A stretch of DNA of 64,000 nucleotides from Collinsella sp. (GCA_019414025.1 DXMU01000002.1:48065-112064), one strand, 5' to 3'. Shown: positions 26,437 through 35,561, counted from the first letter of the stretch. Made by a program: numbers and translations. Notes: generated by a model from the letters alone, not told the origin.

Positions 26437-27084
26437 CTACGCGTTCTGTTTGCCCAGCTTTGCCTTAACCAGGCCGACCACGGTCGGGATAATCGACACG
26501 GCGACGATGCCGATAATCAGCAGCTCAAAGTGCTCCTGCACAAAGGGGATGCCGCCAAAGAAGTAGCCCAGCAGCGTAAAGACCGTCGACCAGGTAATGC
26601 CGCCCAGCACGTTAAAGATGACAAAGTTGCGCCAGTGCATGCCGCCCATGCCGGCGATAAAGGGCACAAAGGTGCGGATAAATGGGAAGAAGCGCCCCAA
26701 GAAGATGGCCAGGTGGCCCCACTTGTCCAAGAAGTCCTCAGACTTTTTAATGCGCTCGGGCGTCATAGCCTTCACTTTTCCCGAGGCGATGATCTTTTTG
26801 CCAAAGAAGTGACCGATCATAAAGTTGCACTGATCACCCAAAATGGCAGCCGCCCATGCGACGGCCAGCAGGGCCACGATGTTAAAGCCGCCGTTGTGAG
26901 CAAAGAAGCCCGAGGCAAACAGCAGCGAATCGCCAGGAAGGAACGGGAAGAACACCACGCCCGTCTCGATAAAGATGATCAGGAACACGCAGCCGTAGGC
27001 CATAAGCGGGCCGGCGGCGATCCAACTGGCGATCGCGGTGCGCGGATCCTTAAGCAGCTCGGCGATAAAATTGATGAAACCCAT
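26437..27084 (-). CDS. DedA family membrane protein (VTT domain)
   Basis: 215 residues with about five hydrophobic segments. Family motifs: 'FIETGVVFFPFLPGDSLLFASG', 'GDQCNFMIGHFFGKK' and 'FLGRFFPFIRTFVPFIAGMGGM', the last carrying the conserved Arg residues needed in DedA proteins. These act as undecaprenyl-phosphate or phospholipid translocases and affect envelope stress and drug resistance. ATG 27084 is chosen because the longer frame to 27168 adds a non-membrane, unrelated stretch; GAGAGG lies 11 nt upstream. Confidence 0.92.
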   Translation of the reverse strand: MGFINFIAELLKDPRTAIASWIAAGPLMAYGCVFLIIFIETGVVFFPFLPGDSLLFASGFFAHNGGFNIVALLAVAWAAAILGDQCNFMIGHFFGKKIIASGKVKAMTPERIKKSEDFLDKWGHLAIFLGRFFPFIRTFVPFIAGMGGMHWRNFVIFNVLGGITWSTVFTLLGYFFGGIPFVQEHFELLIIGIVAVSIIPTVVGLVKAKLGKQNA

Positions 27085-27308
27085 GAAGTAAAACCTCTCA
27101 GTTGTGGGCGCGGATACGTCCAAGTTGACCAGTATACGGTTGCAGCGCGGCCATGCACACGAGCGCACAAAAGCATGACTCCATTACCAGCAAGTATGCA
27201 TAACTGACACCTGTCACGCTAAGCCGTGAAAGATTGCTCTTCCTAATCCCTAGCGAATCGCTATACTTTATTGAATCGCATTGCCATGGCGCTAAGGGAG
27301 GGCGGCCG

Positions 27309-28013
27309 GTGAGCTTTATCAATACCATTCGCGAGGACATCAAGACCGTCCAGGCGCAGGACCCCGCCGCGCAAAACGGCCTGGTCATTTTCCTTTCGTA
27401 CCCCGGTCTTCACGCCAAGTGGAATCATGTGCCCGAGCACTGGCTGTGGGAACACGGTCATCGATCGCTCGCCCGCGTGCTCTCGCAAATCACCCGCCAC
27501 ATCACCGGCGTCGAGATTCATCCCGCTGCACAGATCGGCAAACATTTCTTTATCGACCACGCCATGGGCGTCGTCATCGGCGAGACCACCATTGTGGGCG
27601 ACAACTGCGTACTCTATCAGGGCGTCACGCTCGGCGGCACCGGCAACGAGACCGGTAAGCGCCACCCCACCCTGGGCAACAACGTCACCGTGGGCACGGG
27701 CGCCAAGGTGCTCGGCAACATTCGCATCGGCAACAACGTCAAGATCGGCGGCAACTCGGTTGTCGTCAAGGACGTACCCGACAACTGTACCGTCGTGGGC
27801 GTACCCGGGCGCATCATCAAGCGCAACGGCTGCCGCGTGTTCGAGGAAAGCTTCGACGCCAAACAGCATCGCGAGTACATGCCCGACGATGCCGCCGAGC
27901 AGAGCGCCCTCAACCGCCAAGGCATCACCGAGAACGCCCGCCGCGTCAAGGAACTCGAGCGAGAGGTGGCCGAGCTCAAAGCCCTCGTCGCCAAGCTCGT
28001 GGACGAACGCTAG
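27309..28013 (+). CDS. cysE: serine O-acetyltransferase
   Basis: 234 residues from GTG 27309 with GGGAGG ahead; an upstream TTG at 27234 lacks such a site and lies before a TATACT -10 box at 27262-27267. It has a left-handed beta-helix of hexapeptide repeats ('GVEIHPAAQIGKHFFIDHAMGVVIGETTIVGDN' region) with the catalytic His of 'DHAMGVVIG' and the acetyl-CoA region 'GGTGNETGKRHPTLGNNVTVG'. It is the short CysE/EpsC form. The C-terminal 50 residues form a coiled coil (RVKELEREVAELKALVAKL). It makes O-acetylserine for cysteine synthesis. Confidence 0.93.
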   Translation: MSFINTIREDIKTVQAQDPAAQNGLVIFLSYPGLHAKWNHVPEHWLWEHGHRSLARVLSQITRHITGVEIHPAAQIGKHFFIDHAMGVVIGETTIVGDNCVLYQGVTLGGTGNETGKRHPTLGNNVTVGTGAKVLGNIRIGNNVKIGGNSVVVKDVPDNCTVVGVPGRIIKRNGCRVFEESFDAKQHREYMPDDAAEQSALNRQGITENARRVKELEREVAELKALVAKLVDER

Positions 28014-28046
28014 GGCTGCGGACGGTACAGACCCGCATCAACGCAA

Positions 28047-28088
28047 GAAGGCGCGCCGGGGAATCAATCCCCCGGCGCGCCTTCTTTT
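28047..28088 (+). terminator. terminator of cysE
   Basis: Long GC stem GAAGGCGCGCCGGGG / CCCCGGCGCGCCTTC with an 8-nt loop, then TTTT. Confidence 0.92.
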
Positions 28089-28090
28089 CG

Positions 28091-28122
28091 ATGTGACATG
28101 TGGGACTGTCCCTTTGTCACAT
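28091..28122. repeat. REP-like palindrome with GGGAC/GTCCC core
   Basis: ATGTGACATGTGGGACTGTC... reads as ATGTGAC / GTCACAT outer arms and GGGAC / GTCCC inner arms. It touches the stop codon of the ABC gene at 28122. It shares the GGGACAG core (minus strand) with other intergenic elements of this window. Confidence 0.7.
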
Positions 28123-30128
28123 TATGCGAACTGGCTCAGATAGAGGTCGGCATAGGCGCCCTCGGCAGCCAGCAGCTCCTCATGCGTGCCTTGCTCGATG
28201 ATGTTGCCGTGGTCCATGACCAAGATCAAGTCGGCATCAACGATCGTCGACAGACGGTGCGCGATCACAAAGCTCGTACGCCCGCGCATGAGCGCGTCCA
28301 TGGCGCGGCCGATGGCAAGCTCGGTGCGCGTGTCCACGCTTGAGGTCGCCTCGTCCAAGATGAGAATCGCCGGGTTGTTGAGCAGCACGCGCGCGATGGT
28401 CAACAGCTGGCGCTGACCCTGGCTGATGCTTTCGGCGTCATTGGCCACCCGCGTGTCGTAGCCCTGCGGCATGGTGCGCACAAAGAAGTCGACCTGCGCG
28501 GCGCGGGCGGCCGCGACGATCTCGTCGCGCGTCGCCTCGGGACACCCGTAGGCAATGTTCTCGGCGATCGTGCCATCGAACAGCCAGGCGTCCTGCAACA
28601 CCATGCCAAACTGCTGCCGCAGCTCGCCGCGATCCATGCGACTCGTATCCACGCCGTCGAGGGTAATACGCCCGCCGTCAATCTCGTAGAAGCGCATGAG
28701 CAGATTGATGAGCGTGGTCTTACCCGCGCCCGTGGTTCCCACCACGGCGATCTTCTGGCCCGGCTCAGCGGTAAACGACACGTCGCGCATAAGCGGCTTG
28801 TCGGGCGAATAGCCAAAGCGCACATGCTCAAAAGCGACGCGGCCCTCAACGCGACCCGGCAGCTTGGCGGCCTCGTCCGGCAGCGGATCGGCCTCCATCT
28901 CGGGCTCATCGAGCAGGTCGAACACGCGCTCTGCGCCCGCCAGCGCGCTCTGCAGCGAGTTAAAGGTAAACGACAGCTGCGTCATGGGTTCGGACGCCTC
29001 GTAGATAAACTGGAAGAACGCCTGGAACACGCCGACGGTCATGTGACCGGCAACCAGCATACTGCAGCCCACCAGCGCGATCACGATCTGCGCCAAACGG
29101 CCGATAAAGCGCACCGCAGGGCCGACGGCATTGATCATATAGTCGGCCTTGGCACTCACGCGCGCCAGCTCGCCCGAGGCTTCGTGCACCTCGGCAGAAC
29201 TCTGGCGTTCGCGGTTGAACGCGCGAATCACCAGACGGCCCGAATAGCCTTCCTCGACCGCGCTCGTAATCTTGGAGACCCATTCCTGGCGCTCACCGGT
29301 TACGTCATGCGTGCGGCGCGAGACCACCTTGGTCACCAGCAGCGATACCACCGTAAAACCCAAAAAGATCAACGTGAGCCTAACGCTATAGACGAACATC
29401 ATGATGATGGCGCCCGTCACGGTGCCGATCGACATCAGCAGCTGCAACAAGCCGCGCTGCATGCTCTCGGACATCTTGTCCAGGTCGTTGGTCGCACGGC
29501 TGACCACCTCACCGGGACGATGCGCGTCAAAGTAGGCGAGCGGCAGACGGCTGAGCTTTTGCGCGATGCGGTTGCGCAGGCGCAGGTTGAGGCGCTCAGC
29601 AACACTCGACATCAAAAAACTCTGCAGCGCATAGAACGATCCGGCGGCCGTCCAGATTAAAAAGTAGACAAAGATGGTCTTACCGCATTGGTCCCAGGTG
29701 ATGCTAAAGGTGGTTCCGCTGGCAAACGCCGCCTGTATGTGGCCCCACAGCTCGTCGATGACATGAGCGCTGTATGCCGGCGCGGCGGTGTTAAAGATGA
29801 CGTAGAACACGATGCTCACGAACACGATATAGAAGCGCCAATGGTCGCCGGTAGCCTCGTTCCACAAACGGCGCACCGTCGCCCAGGTATCCCGAGGCGT
29901 CTCGTCCTCGTCTTCGTCATCCACGTCGCGCATGCGCTCTGCCTCGGCACGGGCGCGCTCGTCCTCGGCGCGCTCGTTTTCCTCGTACAGCGCTTGGCGG
30001 CGAGCCTCGCGCTCGGCCGCGGCCCTGGCGGCGTCATCCAGCTCGGGTACCGCGGCAGCCGTTTCCTCAACCAGCCCCGCGGCAACGGCGTCATCAACGC
30101 CGCCCTGCTTCTTGAGCTCCTCGGTCAT
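28122..30128 (-). CDS. ABC exporter half-transporter (catalytic subunit), marR operon
   Basis: 668 residues from ATG 30128, which has GGGAGGTG 7 nt before it and lies one base after the partner's stop. An unusual N-terminal extension of about 85 residues is Ala/Glu/Arg-rich and highly charged (AEREARRQALYEENERAEDERARAE...), probably a helix before the first membrane segment. Then come the six-helix exporter domain (about 90-390) and the nucleotide-binding domain: Walker A GTTGAGKTT, signature variant ISQGQRQ, Walker B AILILDEATSSVD with catalytic Glu, and H-loop IAHRLST. It pairs with the 30130-31866 protein as a heterodimeric exporter. Confidence 0.9.
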   Translation of the reverse strand: MTEELKKQGGVDDAVAAGLVEETAAAVPELDDAARAAAEREARRQALYEENERAEDERARAEAERMRDVDDEDEDETPRDTWATVRRLWNEATGDHWRFYIVFVSIVFYVIFNTAAPAYSAHVIDELWGHIQAAFASGTTFSITWDQCGKTIFVYFLIWTAAGSFYALQSFLMSSVAERLNLRLRNRIAQKLSRLPLAYFDAHRPGEVVSRATNDLDKMSESMQRGLLQLLMSIGTVTGAIIMMFVYSVRLTLIFLGFTVVSLLVTKVVSRRTHDVTGERQEWVSKITSAVEEGYSGRLVIRAFNRERQSSAEVHEASGELARVSAKADYMINAVGPAVRFIGRLAQIVIALVGCSMLVAGHMTVGVFQAFFQFIYEASEPMTQLSFTFNSLQSALAGAERVFDLLDEPEMEADPLPDEAAKLPGRVEGRVAFEHVRFGYSPDKPLMRDVSFTAEPGQKIAVVGTTGAGKTTLINLLMRFYEIDGGRITLDGVDTSRMDRGELRQQFGMVLQDAWLFDGTIAENIAYGCPEATRDEIVAAARAAQVDFFVRTMPQGYDTRVANDAESISQGQRQLLTIARVLLNNPAILILDEATSSVDTRTELAIGRAMDALMRGRTSFVIAHRLSTIVDADLILVMDHGNIIEQGTHEELLAAEGAYADLYLSQFA

Positions 30129-30129
30129 G

Positions 30130-31866
30130 CTACTCACCTCCCTTCATCTGCGATTCCGCGATAGCACGGTACACCTCGCAGGTTTCCATGAGCTCGTCGT
30201 GCGTGCCTAGGCCCGCGACCTCGCCGTCCTTGAGCACTACGATCTGGTCGGCATGCAAGATCGTCGAGATGCGCTGCGCGATGATGAGCACCGCAGCGTC
30301 ACGCGTCTCGTCTTGCAACGCATGGCGCAGGGCGGCATCAGTCTTAAAGTCCAGGGCCGAAAAACTGTCGTCGAAGATATACAGATCGGCATGCTTCATG
30401 AGGGCGCGGGCAATCGCCAGGCGCTGGCGCTGACCACCCGAGAAGTTCGTGCCGCCCTGCGCCACCGGGGTATCGAGCCCCTGCGGCTGATCGAGCACAA
30501 AGGTGCTCTGGGCAACCTGGAGCGCATGAAGCATGTCGGCCTCGGTCGCGCCCTCGTTACCAAAGCGCAGATTGCTTGCCACGGTGCCCGAGAACAGCCA
30601 TGCCTTTTGCGGCACATAGGCAATGCGCCCGCGAATCTCACCTTGCGAAAGCTCGCGCAGATCGACGCCGTCCAGGCGAATGGCGCCCTTGGTGGCATCG
30701 TGGAAGCGCAGTAGGAGCTTGGCCACCGTCGACTTGCCCGAGCCCGTCGAGCCCACAATCGCGGTCGTCTGACCGCGTCGACAAGTAAAGTTCAAATTGC
30801 ACAGCGTGTCCTCGTCGGCGTCGTCAAAGCGAAACGACATGTGATCGAACACGGCGACTGCATCGGCCCCGTCCTTTGAGTCGGGCGCGGCCGCATCGAG
30901 CGTACGCTCGCCATCGACGATGCTCGGCTCAATCTGAAGCACCTGTTGTGCACGGTTGAGGCACGCCGCGGCGCGCGGAAGCGTCAGCACCACCATCTGC
31001 GCCATCATCACAAAGAACAGGATCAGAAGCGCGTACTCCAGCACCGCCGAGATGCTCGCGATCTGCATGGCGTGGGCGCCCACGCGGTTGCCGCCCACCC
31101 ACAGTACCGCCACCTCTGCGATGTTCATCAAAAAGAAGGTGGAGCTGTCGAGGCCCACAAACAGATGGTTGACTTTGATGGCGTTGGCGGCGTAATCGCT
31201 AAACACCTCGTCCAGGCGCCGCTCCTCATGGCGCTCCTTGTTAAACGCACGGATGACGCGCACGCCCACGATGTTTTCGCGCAGCACCACGTTCATGCGG
31301 TCGATAAAGCTCTGCAGGCGCATAAAAATCGGAGCCGCGTTGGCAACCGTAAAGACCGCCGCCACCAGCACAATCGCAACGACTACGCCCAGAAGCATGC
31401 CCATGGCCGGATCGATGAGCCAAGCAAAGATGATGCCCGCCACGGCCAAGAACGGTACCGGCAGCACCAGCTGAATCGTCTGCAGAATCGCCTGCTGGAT
31501 CACGTTGATGTCGTTGAGCGAACGCGTGATCATCGAGCCCGTGCCAAAGCACTCAAAGTCGCTGGCAGACAGCTCAAGCGACTTGTCGTAGACGGCGTTG
31601 CGGATGTCGCAGGCCACGTTGGCGGCCAGGCGCGCCGAAAGGTAGCAGCCCAGCACCGCGCCGCCGCTGGCCATGCCGGTCGCGATAAGCATGTAGAGGC
31701 CGTTGCGCAGGATGTAGTCGACATCGCCCGTGGTGATGCCGGTGTTGACCATGTTCGCCAGCATCGTGGGAACCAACAGCGTACCGACGTTGTCGATTAG
31801 CAGCACCAACAACGTCACCGCGACAAGCCTGCGATACGGCTTCATAAACCTCATTAAGAGTCGCAC
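30130..31866 (-). CDS. ABC exporter half-transporter (degenerate-site subunit), marR operon
   Basis: 578 residues from GTG 31866 (AGGAG about 10 nt upstream), overlapping the end of marR by 13 nt; an in-frame ATG at 31854 overlapping the marR stop (TAATG) is an alternative start. It has an exporter membrane domain followed by Walker A GSTGSGKST and signature FSGGQRQ. In Walker B, DLYIFDDSFSALD, Asp stands in place of the catalytic Glu. That makes this the non-catalytic half of the pair with the 28122-30128 protein. The substrate is unknown; the upstream MarR regulator suggests induction by an antimicrobial or other small molecule. Confidence 0.9.
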   Translation of the reverse strand: MRLLMRFMKPYRRLVAVTLLVLLIDNVGTLLVPTMLANMVNTGITTGDVDYILRNGLYMLIATGMASGGAVLGCYLSARLAANVACDIRNAVYDKSLELSASDFECFGTGSMITRSLNDINVIQQAILQTIQLVLPVPFLAVAGIIFAWLIDPAMGMLLGVVVAIVLVAAVFTVANAAPIFMRLQSFIDRMNVVLRENIVGVRVIRAFNKERHEERRLDEVFSDYAANAIKVNHLFVGLDSSTFFLMNIAEVAVLWVGGNRVGAHAMQIASISAVLEYALLILFFVMMAQMVVLTLPRAAACLNRAQQVLQIEPSIVDGERTLDAAAPDSKDGADAVAVFDHMSFRFDDADEDTLCNLNFTCRRGQTTAIVGSTGSGKSTVAKLLLRFHDATKGAIRLDGVDLRELSQGEIRGRIAYVPQKAWLFSGTVASNLRFGNEGATEADMLHALQVAQSTFVLDQPQGLDTPVAQGGTNFSGGQRQRLAIARALMKHADLYIFDDSFSALDFKTDAALRHALQDETRDAAVLIIAQRISTILHADQIVVLKDGEVAGLGTHDELMETCEVYRAIAESQMKGGE

Positions 31867-32354
31867 GACTCCCCCTCTCCTTGATTCTCGGCCTGGCTCT
31901 CGGCAGCGATATGCTGCTTAAAGGCATCGCACTCATCGCCGAGCGCATGGGAAAATTTTCCGATTAGGCGCATGATTTCGCGTTGCTCCCAGGGCTCGAG
32001 CACTTCGAAAGCCTGTTGCTCGGCTTCTTGCGCCGGCAGCGCATATTGCTCGGCAAACCGCATGCCCGCTTCGGTCAAACGCACAACCTTGTTCTTACGG
32101 CTGCCTTCGGCAAACTCCAACGTTGCGAAGCCCCGCGCCGTCAAGGTTTTAATTGCCGAGTTGATAGTCTGTTTGCTATAGAACCATTCGCTCGTCAGAC
32201 GGCTTACGGCAACACTGCCGCCCGCCGTGCTGGTATCGACGAGCATCCAGTAAGCGCAGTCCGAAAGACCGCAGGCGCGCGAGAACTCCGAATAAATATG
32301 GTCGAGTCCATTGAGCAACCGGTCGAAGTCGGCCAGTGTAACCACACTATTCAT
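31854..32354 (-). CDS. MarR family transcriptional regulator
   Basis: 166 residues with a central winged helix: 'SVAVSRLTSEWFYSKQTINSAIKTLTARGFATLEFAEGSRKNKVVRLTEAG', where the wing (EGSRKNKVVRLT) is typical of the family. The C-terminal 30 residues are acidic and Gln/Glu-rich. First gene of an operon with two exporter halves; its end overlaps the next start. Two similar sites (GTCCGANTTTTGAC) in its promoter region suggest autoregulation. Confidence 0.9.
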   Translation of the reverse strand: MNSVVTLADFDRLLNGLDHIYSEFSRACGLSDCAYWMLVDTSTAGGSVAVSRLTSEWFYSKQTINSAIKTLTARGFATLEFAEGSRKNKVVRLTEAGMRFAEQYALPAQEAEQQAFEVLEPWEQREIMRLIGKFSHALGDECDAFKQHIAAESQAENQGEGESCDS

Positions 32355-32370
32355 CTATCCCACCATTCGA

Positions 32371-32422
32371 TTGTCCGATTTTTGACCAATTTATGTCTCT
32401 AGATTAGTCCGAGTTTTGACTA
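32371..32422. promoter_or_regulatory. paired MarR-type operator candidates
   Basis: GTCCGATTTTTGAC at 32373-32386 and GTCCGAGTTTTGAC at 32407-32420 differ at one base and are 34 bp apart. Each is nearly palindromic (TAGTC...GACTA in the second). They lie 19-66 bp before the marR start. Confidence 0.55.
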
Positions 32423-32472
32423 TCGTCAACAGTCGCTCCGCAAATGTTTGCACTTTTATGGCCTATCGGCAG

Positions 32473-32508
32473 AAAAAGACCGCCGGCGCGGGGGCAGCGC
32501 CAGCGGTC
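32473..32508 (-). terminator. terminator of the 96-residue protein gene
   Basis: GACCGCCGGCGC / GCGCCAGCGGTC stem with one mismatch. On the minus strand it is followed by TTTTT. Confidence 0.8.
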
Positions 32509-32534
32509 GCGTGAAAATCGGGTTTTATTGCCTG

Positions 32535-32825
32535 TTAAGCGGCGACGGCCTCATAGACCGTAGCGCCCGAGAAGCTATCGTGCAGGCTCTTGCCGGCAAT
32601 CCACGGCAGCTCGACGACCTCGCAGACCGTGTTGACCAGCTCGGAGCAGTCAGTAAAGTGGCCCTTATCGTTGAGGGCCTCGCAATCCTGAACACGCCAA
32701 TAGCCATCGGTGTGCGTGATGTAGTACTCATGATCGTTGATCGACACGAAAGCGCGCGTCTTGGAACGCAGCAGCTTCAGAAATCCTTCGAAATCGGTCT
32801 CGATGACATCTCCAGCCTGGAACAT
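32535..32825 (-). CDS. small conserved-looking protein of unknown function
   Basis: 96 residues, not recognised. It starts at ATG 32825 with a perfect AGGAGG 8 nt before it, and has its own terminator, so it is very likely translated. The sequence is acidic (about 15 Asp/Glu in excess of Lys/Arg is not reached, but Asp/Glu dominate), with a central 'SINDHEYYITHTDGYWRVQD' beta-type stretch and three cysteines in 'DCEALNDKGHFTDCSELVNTVCEV'. No signal peptide or membrane segment, so probably cytoplasmic. The cysteines could bind a metal, but nothing proves it. The space 32826-33120 before the nitroreductase shows no other gene. Confidence 0.75.
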   Translation of the reverse strand: MFQAGDVIETDFEGFLKLLRSKTRAFVSINDHEYYITHTDGYWRVQDCEALNDKGHFTDCSELVNTVCEVVELPWIAGKSLHDSFSGATVYEAVAA

Positions 32826-33120
32826 GATAGTTACCTCCTGGCCCGGCGCCACCACGGCGCGTTGATAAACGTTGGTGCTCCTTTAGTAAAACCTTTATCA
32901 GAGGTTATGCGGGCATCATTTAGGCAAGTGGTAAAAAACCGCAGGGTAGACGGGATAAAACGTTTAACCATCCCATTTGTTTGTCACATTCTGAAGGCAC
33001 TTTTATGCAAACCTACTTTCCCAATTGGAATCTATCCTTTTGGCCGGACAATTGACCGTCTATCGTTTGAGCCCGACGGGTATGAACGTGACATCTGCAA
33101 CGCCACCACAAGGAGACACC

Positions 33121-33642
33121 ATGGAGACCATCGAAGCGCTCATTCACCGCCGCAGCTGCCGCAAATACAGCGATCGTCCCGTCGAGGCCGAGAAGCTTGC
33201 ACGTATTATCGAAGCCGGCCAATATGCACCGAGCGGCATGGGCCGCCAGCCGGTGACGTTTGTCGCCGTCACCGACCCCGCGACCGTCGAGCGTCTCTCA
33301 CAGCTTAACGCGCAAGTTATGGGCAACAACAGCGACCCCTTCTATGGCGCCAAGACCGTTGTGGTGGTGCTGGTTGACCGCAACGTGCCCACGCATCTGG
33401 AAGACGGCTCGCTCGCCATGGGCAACTTGCTCAACGCCGCCTATGCACTGGGTGTCGATTCGTGCTGGATTCATCGCGCCCACGAGGTTTTCGATTCGCC
33501 CGAGGGCCTGGAGCTGCTGGCCAGCTGGGGCCTGCCCGCCGACGGAAGCCTACGCGGCGTCGGTCACTGCATTCTGGGCTATGCCGAGGACACGCTACCC
33601 GAGCCCAAACCCCGCCGCGACAACGTGGTGTATGTAAAGTAA
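33121..33642 (+). CDS. nitroreductase family protein
   Basis: 173 residues. The N-terminal 'IEALIHRRSCRKYSDRPVE' with paired arginines binds the FMN phosphate, as in the nitroreductase superfamily, and 'YAPSGMGRQPVTFVAV' and 'GVDSCWIHRAHEVFDS' follow the family pattern. It is a compact form lacking long insertions. Start ATG 33121 with AGGAGA 5-9 nt upstream. It reduces nitro, quinone or enone groups with NAD(P)H; the natural substrate cannot be told from sequence. Confidence 0.9.
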   Translation: METIEALIHRRSCRKYSDRPVEAEKLARIIEAGQYAPSGMGRQPVTFVAVTDPATVERLSQLNAQVMGNNSDPFYGAKTVVVVLVDRNVPTHLEDGSLAMGNLLNAAYALGVDSCWIHRAHEVFDSPEGLELLASWGLPADGSLRGVGHCILGYAEDTLPEPKPRRDNVVYVK

Positions 33643-33648
33643 TTAGCC

Positions 33649-33670
33649 CCGCCGTTCTAACGAACGGCGG
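33649..33670. terminator. short hairpin between convergent genes
   Basis: CCGCCGTTC / GAACGGCGG with loop TAAC, 6 bp past the nitroreductase stop and 14 bp from the stop of the opposing gene; no T-run. Confidence 0.5.
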
Positions 33671-33683
33671 ACCCGCTCGCAAC

Positions 33684-34259
33684 TTATCTTGCCGGTGGAG
33701 TTGTCGTCGTTTCGTTCGTTTGAGTCGTTTCGGCGCCGTCGCCCTGTTCGTCCTCGTCCTTTTGAGCGTCGGCAATGGTGGAGGCTGCCGCAACGATACC
33801 GCGCTGGGGCGCGACGCCCGTCTGGGTCTGAGCGCCCTCGACAATTTCTGTGCCTGCATGCGCGAGCTCGGGCGATTTAAACACTGCGTCCAAGTTGGCG
33901 CCGCCGCCGGCGTAGCCAAGCGCAGCGAGTGCGATGATGATCACCGCAATGACGACCGCGATCGGAACATAACGATGCCAACCAGCCGGATTGAGCCCGC
34001 TGCGACGAGCCGCCCCGCGGCTGATGTAACCGAGCGTTCCGTCGTGCTTGAGCTTTGAGCCCACCACGCGCTTGCGGCCCCACAGCGACGACTCGGCCTG
34101 CATGGCCAAGCGAGCGCTTGCCGAAGGATAGCCATATTTAGTGCGCTTGAACGAGCCATCAAACCCCGAGGCGTGTTTGCCCCACGTCACCGATGTCGTG
34201 CGTCGGTTAACCGGCGCGGCGCTCCGCCTTCTGCGGCTCGGTTTTGAAGTCTCAGCCAT
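33684..34259 (-). CDS. single-pass membrane protein of unknown function
   Basis: 191 residues from ATG 34259 with GAGGG 5 nt before it. The first 95 residues are strongly basic (SKPSRRRRSAAPVNRRTT...), then one hydrophobic segment near 95-120 (YVPIAVVIAVIIIALAALGYAG), then an acidic, Thr/Glu-rich tail ending in TTTTPPAR. The charge pattern predicts a cytoplasmic basic N-terminus and an external low-complexity tail. No domain recognised. It could bind nucleic acid or anionic lipid through the basic part, which is speculation. Confidence 0.75.
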   Translation of the reverse strand: MAETSKPSRRRRSAAPVNRRTTSVTWGKHASGFDGSFKRTKYGYPSASARLAMQAESSLWGRKRVVGSKLKHDGTLGYISRGAARRSGLNPAGWHRYVPIAVVIAVIIIALAALGYAGGGANLDAVFKSPELAHAGTEIVEGAQTQTGVAPQRGIVAAASTIADAQKDEDEQGDGAETTQTNETTTTPPAR

Positions 34260-34343
34260 ATGCCCTCGCACGCCGTAACCAAATCGAAACAATAACGCTT
34301 TGGACTGTAGCACACGCGTCGCGCGCGGTCACGGGCGCCTCGC

Positions 34344-35561
34344 TCAACGGTCATCGTCCTTCAGCAAGCGCCACAGCGTTGTACGGCTTATGCCAAGCAC
34401 CTCCGCCGCACGGGTTCGGTTGCCGTGTAGATGATCTACAACCAGATGCGCGATATCTCGCTCGGTATCGGCCAGCGGTCGCAGGATATACAGGTCACTT
34501 TCGAGTGTCGGGGCGCCAAAGGTTGCGGTCTTAATCACGTCCTCTTGGGCGAGCACTTCCTCCGCCACAGCGCGGTCCACCGCGCCCGCCCCCACCAATA
34601 TATACAGTCGTTCCGAGACCTCGCGGAGCTGCAGATAGTTGCGCGGCCAGCGGTAAGCATCGAGCGTCTTCGTCGCCGTGGCGGACAGCGTGGGCGCTGC
34701 CGTCCCAAATGCATCAGCGAGATATTCCAAATAGCGCGCAACCTTTGTCGACGCGGCTCCCTGCTCGGCAATCGCCGGCGCCACGCTCACCGCACAGGCG
34801 AAGCGCTCGGTCACAAAGGCGGCTTGATCGCTTTCGCTGCCGCCCGGCATGTCATTCGCCGTCAGCACCACATGGCAGCGCTTCGCCAACGCGGTGTCGG
34901 TCATCGTGGAAACGAGCTCGCGGAGGCGCTGGGGACCAACCGCATTCCAGCCCTCAATGCACAGGGTCAACCCTGTTTGAAACAGCGGCGATTCGGAGCT
35001 TTTGAGCACATGGCGCCAACCGCGATCGGTGAGCTCATCGAGCGCGACGGAAACAAAGGGCTGATCGGCAAAAGGACCGTCCAGATAGAGGCGCTTGGCT
35101 ATCTCGACCTGACCCGCCCCCAGCTCGCCCTCGAGCATAAGGGGCACACCGCGCGCATAGCTCTCGGCGACCGGCGCAGCCACCGATGCCGCCCCCTCAA
35201 CGATGCCATACGTGCTCGATTCGTAGCGGGTCTCAACTTCGTCGGCGTTGAGCCATTCGATACCCGCATGCGCTGCGGCGCCGCGCACCTCGCGGACCAC
35301 CGCGACCCAAAGCCTCCCGCCCTCTTTGTCGGTGGGGCGAACGGTCAGGCTCAGGCGCGCACCCGCACGTCCCATAACCAGACGCGCGCCGTCTCCTATA
35401 CGGTCGAGGCGCTCAGCGACAAAAGCCGCCACATCCCGCTCAAGCGCCGCGTCATTCATGGTCGAAATCGCGACGTCCCCACGCGCATCGATTGCCAATG
35501 CCGAGGCCCCGGCAGCAGCCAGGGCCTCAGTCAAGATGTTCAGCTTGGCATCGCTATCCAT
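34344..35561 (-). CDS. degenerate enhancer-binding-type regulator with Fis domain
   Basis: 405 residues from ATG 35561 (AGGGG 7 nt upstream). The C-terminus is a clear Fis-type helix-turn-helix: 'VDHLHGNRTRAAEVLGISRTTLWRLLKD'. The centre aligns by eye with the AAA+ domain of sigma-54 activators, including 'YRWPRNYLQLREVSERLYIL', but key parts are lost. Walker A reads GELGAGQ with Gln for the essential Lys, Walker B reads LTLCIEGW instead of a FLDE type, and no GAFTGA loop is present. The N-terminal 120 residues are unassigned. It is downstream of yeiH on the same strand, 266 bp away. It probably acts as an ATP-independent DNA-binding regulator. Confidence 0.75.
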   Translation of the reverse strand: MDSDAKLNILTEALAAAGASALAIDARGDVAISTMNDAALERDVAAFVAERLDRIGDGARLVMGRAGARLSLTVRPTDKEGGRLWVAVVREVRGAAAHAGIEWLNADEVETRYESSTYGIVEGAASVAAPVAESYARGVPLMLEGELGAGQVEIAKRLYLDGPFADQPFVSVALDELTDRGWRHVLKSSESPLFQTGLTLCIEGWNAVGPQRLRELVSTMTDTALAKRCHVVLTANDMPGGSESDQAAFVTERFACAVSVAPAIAEQGAASTKVARYLEYLADAFGTAAPTLSATATKTLDAYRWPRNYLQLREVSERLYILVGAGAVDRAVAEEVLAQEDVIKTATFGAPTLESDLYILRPLADTERDIAHLVVDHLHGNRTRAAEVLGISRTTLWRLLKDDDR

